From the NCBI RefSeq assembly GCF_000315625.1, contig NW_005434561.1, positions 89,535-153,534 of the forward strand: 64,000 nucleotides of DNA, read 5' to 3'. The notes under the pieces were generated by a model, which was given only the letters and a program-made list of their open reading frames with translations, did no database searches and was not told the origin of the DNA. This DNA is from Guillardia theta CCMP2712. Lineage: Eukaryota > Cryptophyceae > Pyrenomonadales > Geminigeraceae. The position numbers and the translations under genes were made by a program. This document shows, in pieces, positions 41,534-51,600 of this stretch; the stretch's first letter is position 1; every line of letters begins with the position of its first letter.

Positions 41534-42201
41534 TCAACTTTGCTTCGCAAGCTCTGGCGGAAGAACAACATCTTCTTCATATCTTTCTTCTGCGGCACAA
41601 GCCTCGGCTGGCGATGTAGCTGCAAGCACAGTCAGAACGGCCTCACTCCACACCTTCATTCCCACTTCGTCTTTGTTCGCAGGCTGTCGCAAACCCACTG
41701 AAACGTACGGCTGACTTTCTCCCCTGCACAAGCAAGTCATGGAAGGAGAGGAAGCCGAGGGAAGATACAGCGCGAGTCTCATGAGCTGATCTGCTCTCTC
41801 CTTGTCCTGAAAGTGATCTCTGACCATCACTGAGTAGTGCAGCAGCGTTTGCACATCGTTCTGCCGCAAACGAAAGCATCGGATCATGCTGGGCTCTTCA
41901 GGGCCAAGACAACCAGCTCGCCTCACCTGATCTATCTCCAGCGCTTTCCTCCACTTCTCCTCCGCTTGGTCAAACTTCTTCCGCTTGTACCTACAACAAG
42001 TACAGCATCTCACATCATTGAAAGCACATCGAGCACATACATGTCGAGCCCCTCAGCAAACAGCTGCTGCAGCATGCTAGCTTGACCGTCCCGGCTTGTG
42101 CTCATCGAGAGGTTATTTGGCTCTCCCCCCCCTCCTCCTGTGACTTCTGCCGCTGCTGCCATGCTGCTGCTCCGTCCACGTTTGCTGCTCCCCCCCGGCA
42201 T
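41534..42201 (-). CDS. Small TPR protein
   Basis: Three exons on the minus strand. Exon 1 (42201 to about 42040) encodes a Gly/Ser-rich leader and LQQLFAEGLDM. Exon 2 gives YKRKKFDQAEEKWRKALEID, and exon 3 gives NDVQTLLHYSVMVRDHFQDK and ERADQLMRLAL. The joins GLDM-YKRKK and EID-QNDVQ are in frame across gtatgt...tgtag and gtgagg...ggcag. FAEGLDMYKRKKFDQAEEKW and the following helix pair match tetratricopeptide repeats, so a protein-binding scaffold is likely. The C-terminal 70 residues have no visible fold; the frame ends at 41534. Partner unknown. Confidence 0.65.
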
Positions 42202-42395
42202 GCAGTGCCGTACCGTAGTACGGTCCCGAAGTTGACGGACTGACGGCTGCGATGAGGCAGGCTCACTAGACTAGTAGGTCCCGGCCCGCCCCCCGGCGTC
42301 AGCGGACTGTACCGACTCTCAGTCTTGGGCCCACCCGGTGACCGCCGGCCCGGCCCGGGCTCCGGGCCCCGCCGCCGGGGCCTGGTATTTAAAAA
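42202..42395. repeat. GC-rich dispersed repeat block
   Basis: Starts right at the TPR gene's ATG with taccgtagtacggt and continues with ggcccgggctccgggcccc-type palindromes. It resembles the blocks at 2160-2280, 17,960-18,140 and 44,870-45,020. As it abuts the start codon, it forms the upstream region of the TPR gene. Confidence 0.5.
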
Positions 42396-42524
42396 ACATT
42401 GAGTGAAAAAGCTGTCATCCTATATCGGGGGGATTATGCGAGTCGGAGAGTAGGCCAGGAGCTGGAGAGGCAAGAAGAGAGAGGAGAGTGAAGGTGACGG
42501 CTGAGATAGGAAGAAATCTCGAAA

Positions 42525-42665
42525 ATGTTTGCTGATATCCGAGCACTGGTTGATATGATCGAATCGAATGCCAAGAATCGAGGTGACATGCTCTCGAAAG
42601 ATCTCAGATCTCTAGAAAACACAGCAGAGCAAGAGTCTGAATCGAGCCCAACGCTGGTGTTTTGA
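42525..42665 (+). CDS. Possible 46-aa small protein
   Basis: An ATG at 42525 opens a 46-codon frame to TGA 42663-42665. The composition is helical and charged (MFADIRALVDMIESNAKNRG, then DLRSLENTAEQESES). It may instead be one exon of a larger gene, and no neighbour exon was found. Kept at low confidence because its composition is unlike the surrounding non-coding DNA. Confidence 0.25.
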   Translation: MFADIRALVDMIESNAKNRGDMLSKDLRSLENTAEQESESSPTLVF

Positions 42666-42852
42666 TTTGTATGTCTTGAACTCACTTTGGAGGATTTATC
42701 ATCACTTGGAGATGACTTGAAGGCACAACGAGCGACGCATCATTATTTTTCTTTTACATTATTCTTAAAAGATAGTTGACAAACATCTTAATGAAACACT
42801 TGCAATGAATCCATGACCATTGACCATTGTCTTCTTCAACGCTTCCATTTAT

Positions 42853-44641
42853 TCAGCGAGACATACCTAGCGGGTCGAAAGACCCAGCAGGGTTGTAATA
42901 GTCCTTAGGAAGCGCTTTCTTATCCATTTCCTGGACAGGGGTGTTATCTGTAACTTTCAAGGTCACAGCAAGATCCCTCACCTCCTTGTCCCCTGCACCC
43001 TCGACCACCTCAATCTCGTAGATCTATAGAGCCCGTCATCTCATCGACTGATAAGTGGGTTGTAGATGCCATACCTTGGTCCACATTTTTCCGGTCACGA
43101 ACAAACGATCCTCCACCTTATGTATGCAAAAGTCAGACCCGGCTCTATGATCCGGCTCTATGGAGATGCTCAAAGTGACCTCGTCATATGCGATGCCGTT
43201 GAGACAACGATCTGATCTAGTCCACTTCTGCTCTCGCAAGTCAGTAAAGCTCAGCCACGGAGGAGGCGCATCCTAACCTGAATCCAAGGGTCGCTCTCGT
43301 CCAGCATCCCCTTCAAGTCTATGAACCTCTCCACGATACCTTATCAAACTTCCGTCACAACTCTAACGCTTCCAAGCATAAGTGATAGAGATAACACAGA
43401 TCGGTGGCAAGCGACTTAACAAGGATACGTAAGTCTGCATAAACAGGTACGGGACACATAACTTGATCGGAAAAATAGGGTCGCATAGCACAAGAATGGT
43501 TAGCAGAGATAGTGCAGATCGAGACAGGTCACGGGGTTTGATTGGGATGGTAGCAGAGCAAGCACCTGTGTCAGGGTTGATCACTGCAATTCTGTCTGCC
43601 TCCCAGATGTTTGAGAAGACTTTCCCCTTCACCCACTGCAGGTCGTTTAATCGTCGGAGCGGGGTCATCTCGCCCGATCGCTTAGCCAGGTATCGGACCG
43701 TCATCTTGCGCGTCTCCTTCAACGTCTCAGCGTCGTGGAAGTAGAGAGTGGCCGATCCATCCGACATTATGAGCTCCTTTCCGTTGTTAGTCAGGCCCCA
43801 GCCCTCGTGGTCGTAATGGAAGTCATCCAGGAGCTCCAAAGTGTCCTTGTCGTATACAAAGCCAACGTTGGACCGCCAGGTGAGCTGGTACAGCTTGTTG
43901 CCCAGCACGGTGATGCCTTCCCCGAAGTGTCTTGTAGGAAGAGACCTGTACTGCAGCACCTTGCCGGTCTCAAGGTCCATCTTGAAAATCCTAGTTCCGT
44001 GCGAGAAACTCGGGCCTCCGCTTCCTTCGTACCAGACCTTCTCCCCGTGCACCCACTCAACGCCCTGCGTAAAGCTCTCCTTCACATGCTGATATTCCCT
44101 CACCACCCGGAAACTGTCCACACAGTCAATGATAAGCGGCAACAGCATCTATCTCGCTCACCCATCGACAGGAGGAGCATCTAGCTGGCGCGGTCCCTTC
44201 TTCGCCTCAGAAGCTTCCAGGTTTGCCATGATGATGGGATCGGATTTCGGTTCCTGGAAGACGCCTCAAGTCACGACGAGAGAAGCCACCAACCGTTGCT
44301 CTCACCAAAACCTGCGTGAAGGCCTGCCCAATCTTGCCAAAGAACCCCCCATCTTGTTGCGGCTGTGAACGAACAACACCCTTGCGAGCTTGCAGCGCCT
44401 GATATTCAGCCTCCCATGCTTCAATACTCGATGGACCCTGATCATTGCTCGTCATTCTGAAAGGAGCTCGATAGCTCCTTTTCCCCCAACTGCACGAAGC
44501 TTGTTCGGATCCGAACGGCATGAAGCGTTTGTGCTGCATGCCATGCGTGCTTGGGGTTGGCGACCATGCATAGGAGCATTGCATGACTGCAGCAAAGCAA
44601 AGGAAGGGGGGAGCCAATCTCCTGTAGATGGACGACAACAT
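42853..44641 (-). CDS. Glutaminyl-peptide cyclotransferase with targeting leader
   Basis: Exon 1 (44641-44306) encodes a hydrophobic signal (RRLAPPFLCFAAVMQCSYAW) plus a Ser/Arg-rich stretch to FGKIGQAFTQVL. Exon 2 (44253-44162) gives EPKSDPIIMANLEASEAKKG. The third exon (from 44108) joins in frame as PPVDG-FRVVREYQHVKESF and carries the plant/bacterial-type glutamine cyclotransferase fold, a five-bladed beta-propeller: TQGVEWVHGEKVWYEGSG, FGEGITVLGNKLYQLTW, GWGLTNNGKELIMSDGS and LNDLQWVKGKVFSNIWEADR. Later exons give LNGIAYDE, DRLFVTGKMWTKVW and the C-terminus YEIEVVEGAGDKE...PAGSFDPLGMSR, with the stop at 42853-42855. The enzyme converts N-terminal Gln to pyroglutamate in the secretory or plastid lumen. 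The leader suggests ER entry and perhaps plastid targeting. Frame retention past about 43,520 toward 43,363 looks intronic. Confidence 0.85.
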
Positions 44642-45211
44642 TCTGATCGATAGCAAAGACTCAGGTGTTCCTCAACCCTGCAACATCAAACATTCAGAAC
44701 GACATATTTCCCCTCCTGTCCTTCCTCTTTCCCTCTCATCTCGCTTCATCCCTCTTGCTCTCAGCCTCCCGGAAAGAAACGATTTATTACATGCGACACA
44801 TATTTGTGACGACATAGGCGGTTCCCTAACAATACATTGCTGTCCTCTAAGCCCGCGACCGAAATTGTACAATGATTGGCGGGGCGGGCCCGTCACAGTA
44901 TGAAACGAGCCGCCCGGCGCGCCGGCCCGGGCCCGGGCCGCGGCGCCCACTGAGTGCCGACCGCCGCCCCGCCGGGCACGGCGGGATCACTAGTTACTCC
45001 GGGGCCGTGGCCGTTGTCCAGGCAGCGGCCACTGCAGTGAGAGTCACTCAGCGTCAACTCATAGTCTCTGAAGTTGACAGTTGCAGGTTGTAACCATATC
45101 TCAATCCGAGCCCCGTGCAACGGTCAGCTGGCCGCATGACAATCGCTAGTCACGTGACTCTGACAGCATCAGCGGTTATAGAATTAGATCTCATTCACAT
45201 TTTTACTTCTA
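44642..45211. other. Intergenic region with GC-rich repeat block
   Basis: The 5' flank of the cyclotransferase gene. A GC-rich palindromic block (cggcccgggcccgggccg type) lies at 44,870-45,020. No gene seen. Confidence 0.45.
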
Positions 45212-45828
45212 CGACTTTACAGGCAAATCCCTTGCTGACATATATCCGTCCTAGGGTACGGTCAGCAGGTCACAGGCCTCCCTCCTCTATATTTCATCGC
45301 TAGGGCTTCCCTTCCGCTCACGACTTCCCTGCGCCCTCCCCTCAGCACGTCTCCTTCCTCTGGTCTCTCCGGCTCCGTTTGACTCCCTGTGTTGCATCTT
45401 GTTGGCTGGGTCTCTAGCTTACGGCTCGAGTCTGTCTCCACATCAAGCGCTATGTCCTCCTCTACCCCCCTCTCCTCCTTCCTCTCGTTCTTCGGCACTG
45501 GCGCTTTGGTGTCCGTAGTCCCTACTCATCATAACCTTCCCCCATCCTTCCCTGTCGACCTGCCCCCTCTGTCCTGCCTCCCGTCCTCCCCGAGCCAGGT
45601 CTCCCCTTCCCCACCTCTCCCTCTCCCTCACTCCCCGTCCTCCAAGGGCTTCTTCTTTCCGTTGGTCAGCACGGCCTCTCCGTCGTTCTCATGCTCCCAG
45701 AAAGCGCTACGGCTGAGCTACAGGCAGCTGATGAGCGCGCATCGGGCAACAGCTCATGGCAGCTGCAGATCGGGCCACCATACACCCTCGAGCCCCTCGA
45801 GCCCTCAGAGCCGGGCGCCCAGGACGAG
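45212..45828 (+). repeat. 617-bp direct repeat, copy 1 (continues into host sequence)
   Basis: Matches 46643-47259 at a constant offset of 1431 bp, identical as far as I compared. Left edge cgactttacaggc, right edge ccaggacgag. After the right edge this copy continues gctacggagcagtgg. Confidence 0.95.
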
Positions 45829-45853
45829 GCTACGGAGCAGTGGAAGGAGCTGA
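45452..45853 (+). CDS. Hypothetical Ser/Pro-rich protein in the duplicated segment
   Basis: The ATG at 45452 starts MSSSTPLSSFLSFFGTGALV and continues Pro/Ser-rich to a stop at 45853. An overlapping frame (ATG 45691 to stop 45879, MLPESATAELQAADERASGN, then an acidic stretch ending HNYARSF) looks at least as protein-like, so a short intron (gtcagc...tcccag at about 45,664-45,699) could connect the two. No family recognised. The downstream copy (from 46,883) is cut short where the viral element starts. Confidence 0.3.
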   Translation: MSSSTPLSSFLSFFGTGALVSVVPTHHNLPPSFPVDLPPLSCLPSSPSQVSPSPPLPLPHSPSSKGFFFPLVSTASPSFSCSQKALRLSYRQLMSAHRATAHGSCRSGHHTPSSPSSPQSRAPRTRLRSSGRS

Positions 45854-46020
45854 AGCACAACTACGCTCGGTCGTTCTAGTAGGAGGCACCGATGGCATCT
45901 TTGTGAGAGGCCGCTTATGGCACCATACAAGACTTCTGGAGGGAAAGCCGATGGAACGTGTTTGGTCTGTTTGTTTTCAATCCGCTGCCAATTCCTACTT
46001 TCGTTGCCTAGGTTCTATGC

Positions 46021-46170
46021 AGCTTTGTTTGAGCTTAGCTTTGCTTGAGCTTAGCTTTGCTTGAGCTTAGCTTTGTTTGAGCTTAGCTTTGTTTGAGCTT
46101 AGCTTTGCTTGAGCTTAGCTTTGCTTGAGCTTAGCTTTGCTTGAGCTTAGCTTTGCTTGAGCTTAGCTTT
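46021..46170 (+). repeat. Tandem 16-bp repeat (gagcttagctttgctt)n
   Basis: About nine copies of a 16-bp unit with occasional c/t change (gctt to gttt). It lies between the two copies of the 617-bp repeat, and no gene is evident around it. Confidence 0.9.
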
Positions 46171-46642
46171 GATTTTTTTTCGATTGATCATTATTAAACC
46201 TTCTTTGCTTTTTGATTACAATCCGGCCAATGTTTGTTTGCGTGAGTTTTCCTTGAGTGGATCAGGGGATGTTGGATCTTGGTTTACACGCCTCTTTCAA
46301 GAAATCCATCACCGTGACAGCAAGGGATCTCATGACTTCGGATGACTGCGAGAAGAAGAAGAGCATTCAATCGCTGCCAGTCCTCGGTGAGGGTATTCAT
46401 TCATTCTTTCTCAATACCGTTCACTCGTTTAACACTGACTGAATAGCAAGGAGAGCGATGAAGCCCGCAGAACCGCCTCAGAGAGAGATCACCGATCATT
46501 TAACTTTTTGTCAGCAGGCGCAATTGGACTGGAGATGTTTTTGTTTTTTTAACGCTAGCCACGTGACTCTGTCACAGTGTGACCATGTCGACCACAAGGA
46601 ACGCTATCGGTACGTTAGGGCATAGTTTTCTGAATCAGCACT

Positions 46643-47259
46643 CGACTTTACAGGCAAATCCCTTGCTGACATATATCCGTCCTAGGGTACGGTCAGCAGG
46701 TCACAGGCCTCCCTCCTCTATATTTCATCGCTAGGGCTTCCCTTCCGCTCACGACTTCCCTGCGCCCTCCCCTCAGCACGTCTCCTTCCTCTGGTCTCTC
46801 CGGCTCCGTTTGACTCCCTGTGTTGCATCTTGTTGGCTGGGTCTCTAGCTTACGGCTCGAGTCTGTCTCCACATCAAGCGCTATGTCCTCCTCTACCCCC
46901 CTCTCCTCCTTCCTCTCGTTCTTCGGCACTGGCGCTTTGGTGTCCGTAGTCCCTACTCATCATAACCTTCCCCCATCCTTCCCTGTCGACCTGCCCCCTC
47001 TGTCCTGCCTCCCGTCCTCCCCGAGCCAGGTCTCCCCTTCCCCACCTCTCCCTCTCCCTCACTCCCCGTCCTCCAAGGGCTTCTTCTTTCCGTTGGTCAG
47101 CACGGCCTCTCCGTCGTTCTCATGCTCCCAGAAAGCGCTACGGCTGAGCTACAGGCAGCTGATGAGCGCGCATCGGGCAACAGCTCATGGCAGCTGCAGA
47201 TCGGGCCACCATACACCCTCGAGCCCCTCGAGCCCTCAGAGCCGGGCGCCCAGGACGAG
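46643..47259 (+). repeat. 617-bp direct repeat, copy 2 (ends at viral junction)
   Basis: Second copy of 45212-45828. Its right edge ccaggacgag is followed directly by tatttgcttcgtgacc, the start of AT-rich repeat sequence belonging to the viral element. The reading frame of the copy is truncated there. Confidence 0.95.
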
Positions 47260-47522
47260 TATTTGCTTCGTGACCATTCATGACCAATTTGACAAATATT
47301 GAACAATTTGTCAGTAAAAGTTCAGAATTTTACAGCTCAACTTGAACAAATTTGTCATAATTGTTCAGCAAATTTACCCCATATTTGTCAGAGCCTAGCA
47401 CACTACCGGGAATACATCATTCATATGATGACCTCCCCCAATATCTAGCTATATGTCCGTAGAACCTCTATGAATAGATGTGGCCCGGGGAGATGGAGAG
47501 CTCATGCCGCTGTGCGATGTCG

Positions 47523-47745
47523 TCGTGACCATTCGTGACCAAAAGGAACAAATAGGGGCTTATTTGTCAGCTCTTACAATGGTCTGAATAAATGCTTTCG
47601 TGACCATTCGTGACCAAAATGAACAAATAGGGGCTTATTTGTCAGCTCTTACAATGGTCTGAATAAATGCTTTCGTGACCATTCGTGACCAAAAGGAACA
47701 AATAGGGGCTTATTTGTCAGCCCTCTAAATGTCCGAAGAAGCAAT
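47523..47745 (+). repeat. Three tandem 75-bp repeats with TTTGTCA iterons
   Basis: Units start at 47523, 47598 and 47673, each tcgtgaccattcgtgacc...; the first two are near-identical and the third diverges after about 50 bp. A degenerate unit begins near 47,268. The motif atttgtca recurs at least six times between 47,300 and 47,725, once also in inverse form (tgacaaat). The position at the element end suggests recombinase or replication-protein binding sites (inference). Confidence 0.9.
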
Positions 47746-47891
47746 GTATAAAACACAATATACACGTGGGGTGAGGGGGTAAAAAATATAACACACCGTA
47801 TGTAATCAATATAAGGGCCTTTCTAAGAGGCGCAACTACTAACATGTGAGCATCCTATGATGTTTTTATTAAATAGTCACCCAACTAAGTT

Positions 47892-47990
47892 GGGTGGTCA
47901 ATTGACCACCCCCTTTGAGCTACTAAGTGATTGACGCAAACTTCCGATTAACCTTTTAACGCTCACACATACCCCTTTGAGCTACTAAGT
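47892..47990 (+). repeat. Perfect 20-bp palindrome with 18-bp direct repeats
   Basis: Positions 47892-47911 read gggtggtcaattgaccaccc, a perfect palindrome. The 18-bp motif ccctttgagctactaagt occurs at 47911-47928 and 47973-47990, a 62-bp phase. This is a candidate protein-binding or origin site in the non-coding left arm. Confidence 0.8.
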
Positions 47991-48020
47991 CATTTATTTC
48001 TTCAACATTGTTTGATTGTT

Positions 48021-48160
48021 TAGTAGTGAATGAACTAAGGATAAGGGGGGTCAAGGATAAGGGGGGGTATTTGGTAAGTGTTTGGACCTTTTGTGATGGA
48101 TTTGTAAAATACTTTTCAAAACCCCCCCTTATCTTTCACCCCCCTTATCCTTGGTTGTTT
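48021..48160 (+). repeat. Imperfect inverted repeat of ggataagggggg units
   Basis: Two ggataagggggg units on the + strand (about 48,038-48,068) face their inverse (cccccccttatctttcacccccc ttatcc, about 48,123-48,152) across about 55 bp, giving a strong potential hairpin. The left arm with its flank (tagtagtgaatgaactaagg) is repeated in the same orientation at 63,934-64,000. Confidence 0.8.
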
Positions 48161-48280
48161 TATTACTATCTTTTTTTTCAAGAGGGAAAAAACATATTCA
48201 ATAGAGGATAATAGCATCATCTCCCTCAGGCATCATCTCCCTCCTCTTCATCCAACGAACCATACTCTATCTCTTGCCTA

Positions 48281-48360
48281 AATTTTATATCTCCTTACCA
48301 CCCAAAAGACCTAGCGCCGTCGGGGGGGCGCACCCCCCGGAATTTTATATCTCCTTACCA
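48281..48360 (+). repeat. GC-rich hairpin element bracketed by 20-bp direct repeats (copy 1)
   Basis: The 20-mer aattttatatctccttacca stands at 48281-48300 and again at 48341-48360. Between them lie 40 bp, of which 48314-48340 form a GC palindrome (gcgccgtcggggg...cacccccc). Copies of the palindrome occur at 56467-56494 (inverted) and 60751-60775. The arrangement looks like a small insertion with target duplication, though tandem duplication is an alternative. It ends 12 bp before the ATG at 48372. Confidence 0.85.
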
Positions 48361-48371
48361 TAGAACTACAT

Positions 48372-48605
48372 ATGGCAAGTGACAACCGAGTCCGTGGTGA
48401 GTACCGAGATTATATGGCCTTCCTTAGGACTTTCACAGACCGAGTGTTCAGAAACAAGTTTCTCGTTCAGCAGCTACTCCAAGAACAAATCATAACAGAA
48501 GAGGAACTCCAATTTTATGAGAGCTCGCGCTTCACAGCAAAACAAAGGAAGAACAAGGGCTTGATTCAAGTCCATAGAAGAGACACTAGGCTATTCTTTG
48601 ACTAA
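48372..48605 (+). CDS. Small viral protein of unknown function (77 aa)
   Basis: ATG 48372, 77 residues, charged and helical (MASDNRVRGEYRDYMAFLRT; later QEQIITEEELQFYESS and a basic KQRKNKG). No membrane segment, cysteine motif or known family seen. It is the first gene of the element, 24 bp upstream of the fibre gene and on the same strand, so probably co-expressed with it. The helical N-half and basic C-half would suit a small regulator or virion core protein, but nothing decides this. Confidence 0.6.
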   Translation: MASDNRVRGEYRDYMAFLRTFTDRVFRNKFLVQQLLQEQIITEEELQFYESSRFTAKQRKNKGLIQVHRRDTRLFFD

Positions 48606-48629
48606 GAATATATCATATATACTATAAAT

Positions 48630-51600
48630 ATGAGCTGGGTAGCCAGCTTAGGGGTGGATAGGGTCGAGAATGAAATAGAAGACCTTCTATATAGACTCAA
48701 TCAGCTTGAAGCTAGGCTTAATAACTATCTCCTTATCAATGACCTGCCATCATATGATACTCAATTCCAAACGATAGACTCAGATATATCCATCAACAGG
48801 GGCGCTATCAACCAGCTGTTGGACTTAATCAATATCGAGGGAACCTCGAACACTGTCTTGTATAGCAGCAATCAGGACCTCATAATATTGGATTACAGCT
48901 CTAACACCGATATATATAACATTCATCTAAGAAAGCAAGATGGCTCATATGTGCTGCTTCAAGATGTCATTGATACCATCAACTTAAACATAGAAGATAT
49001 TGAAAACCTCACCCAGAACGTCGAGGACATAAGCAATGGCCAAACAACACAAGCACTCCAAGATGTCGGTTCAACTCTCAATGATGGCGTCGATATATTG
49101 AGTGGGTTCGGCGATATAGTAAAGGGCGGCCTTGCTATTGGGACAGGTTTCATAGGTGGCCTTATATCATCCGCGACCTCGACCTCCAAGGCTGACGGCC
49201 TGTTCATCTTGTCTTGGATTAATGTTCTTCGAATGGCTGTCGGTATCATCATCGGGGTTTTAGAAAGAGAGGTTCTCAATACAATGAAGCAGGATAAGGT
49301 CATTCGGATTTACTCACGGACACAAGACGGTAATAAGCTTAATTTCATCGAAGGCGAGGCATACATATATAGCAATATATATAAGACCATCACTATCGAT
49401 GGCCAAGAACAACAGGTGCTGGACACAAGGAACATCATATTCCAGGGCGAGGAGGTTCTCACTCTTGGCCAAGAGTTAGATGTGAATGAACTAGACCTAT
49501 ATGTTTTTAATTCGAATGCGGATAGTGGCCTAGCACCATATCGAACAATACTTAAAGGGGAAACACTGTTCCTGGACAGGGTTTATTTCAACAACAACAC
49601 CTTCTATTCTAGTTATGACACATCGAATTATCTTGTGACAAATGGTTATATCACATCTAATGAGGTCGTTGATATCTTGGGGTCTTATTACACATCAAAC
49701 GAAGTCAATAACATCCTGGGGTCTTATTACACATCTAATGAGGTCAATAACATCCTGGGGTCTTATTACACATCTAATGAGGTCGATGACATCCTGAGGT
49801 CTTATTACACATCTAATGAGGTCAATGACATCCTGGGGTCTTATTACACATCTAATGAGGTCGATGACATCCTGAGGTCTTATTACACATCTAATGAGGT
49901 CGATGAATTGTTCTTACAGTACGAGGCAAGTAACGCTATATTGACAAGCAACTATATATATCAGCAAAGCATAGGCACCTTGTCCGGACTGCTTCAAGAT
50001 GTTGATTATACCGCTGTCGGTTACCCCTTTTGGAATGACTCCGGACAGTGGGAGATATTGCCTAACTATTGGATTGAGAACAGCGGCCGAATGATACTAT
50101 ATGCCAATAGCGCGAATGAGTTAATGATAGATACAACCTCTACTAATCTTTTAAAGATTGGGCACGTTATCAATGACGCGACGACCGTCTCCTTGGAATC
50201 AAGAGGGAACGCTCAGGTCGTGATAGACAGCAATGACAACAGCACAACCGCAACTTTCAAGATATTGAACAACAGCTCAACAAACAGTTCATACCTGTTC
50301 CGAGTCAATGAGGATGGAGACACCGATATATCGCGTGACTGCTATGTTACAGGCAATATCTACGGAAGCAACATCAGACTCTCGAATGATATATCGGCCA
50401 ACACTGGAACAATCGACACAGCATATGTGAATGGCAATATCTACGGAAGCAACATCAGACTCTCGAATGACATATCGGCCAACACTGGAACAATCGACAC
50501 AGCATATGTGAATGGCAATCTATACACAAGCAACATTGAGGTTTCAAATTCTCTAAAACTGAGTGACAAGGTCGCAATCGATACCAATAGAATCGATATC
50601 AAATACCCATATAGCAATTACTTGAAAGGAGATGTGTTCCTTGGCCCTTCAAAATCTACAGAGGTAATCAATGAGCTGAACACAAGCTACACAAACATCC
50701 AATTTTTTGGCACTATATATGACACATTCACGGTGTCAAGTTTTTATCGTATGAATTGCGACAGCAGCCAGAAAATTATTTTGGATGACCTGGTCTTTGG
50801 TCAATACATTAATCTTGCTTGGTGGTTCAGATTTGACAACTTCGACGAGAACGATGGAGGTAACACTGAATATCGCTTATTCCAAATCAAATATCGAAAG
50901 AAGAGCCTGGACCCGCTTTATAATCTTGACCCATACTATGATGGCACAGAGCTATATTACAACGTTTTTAGAACACCAGCCGGTGTTTTATATGAGCTTC
51001 AAATCATTGTAAAGATTGTGTATATCGACACTACACACAATAGGGTTGAAAACTGGTATTCTTTCGTTATCAACAACACACTTGATGTGTCAGCTGGCAA
51101 GTTCCAAGACTGGAACCATTACGCTGTAAGCCTTACAAAGGATTCCTTTAAGTGCTATCTGAACGGCGATATAGTATATAACAACACCAACCCGCCAACA
51201 ACAGACTGGCTCCAATTGTACCCCCCTGTCTTGTCTGATTACAATGTAAGGTGCTATTTCCTTCTAGATGGCAGGTATAGCCTCGATAGAGGCATAGCTG
51301 GAATTCTGTTCAACGCAACTAATGGGGTATGGTCTGATGCCGATGTGAAGGCAATCTATGGCGGCTCAATCGAAAATTTGAAGACACACATCGAGGGAGG
51401 CCTATACGTCGATTATATGATGTGTGAGACGATGCTGTATAAAGGGGCATATATCAATATCAATAACCAGAGCGTGAGCACGACAGACACTGTTACAGTA
51501 AGCAACTCGGTTAAAAGGAGCCTCACCATAAATGGTTCAGCAGCTAAGACTAATATAACTGACCTGTATGATGCAAACGATAGCATAGGAGTATTGAGGA

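Noticed and set aside
45212-47259. The 617-bp direct repeats as LTRs of a retrotransposon
   Set aside because: Ends are not TG...CA, no primer-binding site, polypurine tract or gag/pol lies between them, and the spacer is only 814 bp with a tandem repeat.
47523-47745. The 75-bp tandem units as a CRISPR array
   Set aside because: The units are contiguous with no unique spacers, the context is a eukaryotic virus, and no cas-type gene is near.
49647-49919. YYTSNEV repeats as a sequencing or assembly duplication
   Set aside because: The 13-aa units differ by coherent substitutions (NN, DD, ND; GS, RS) and stay in frame, which fits real protein repeats.
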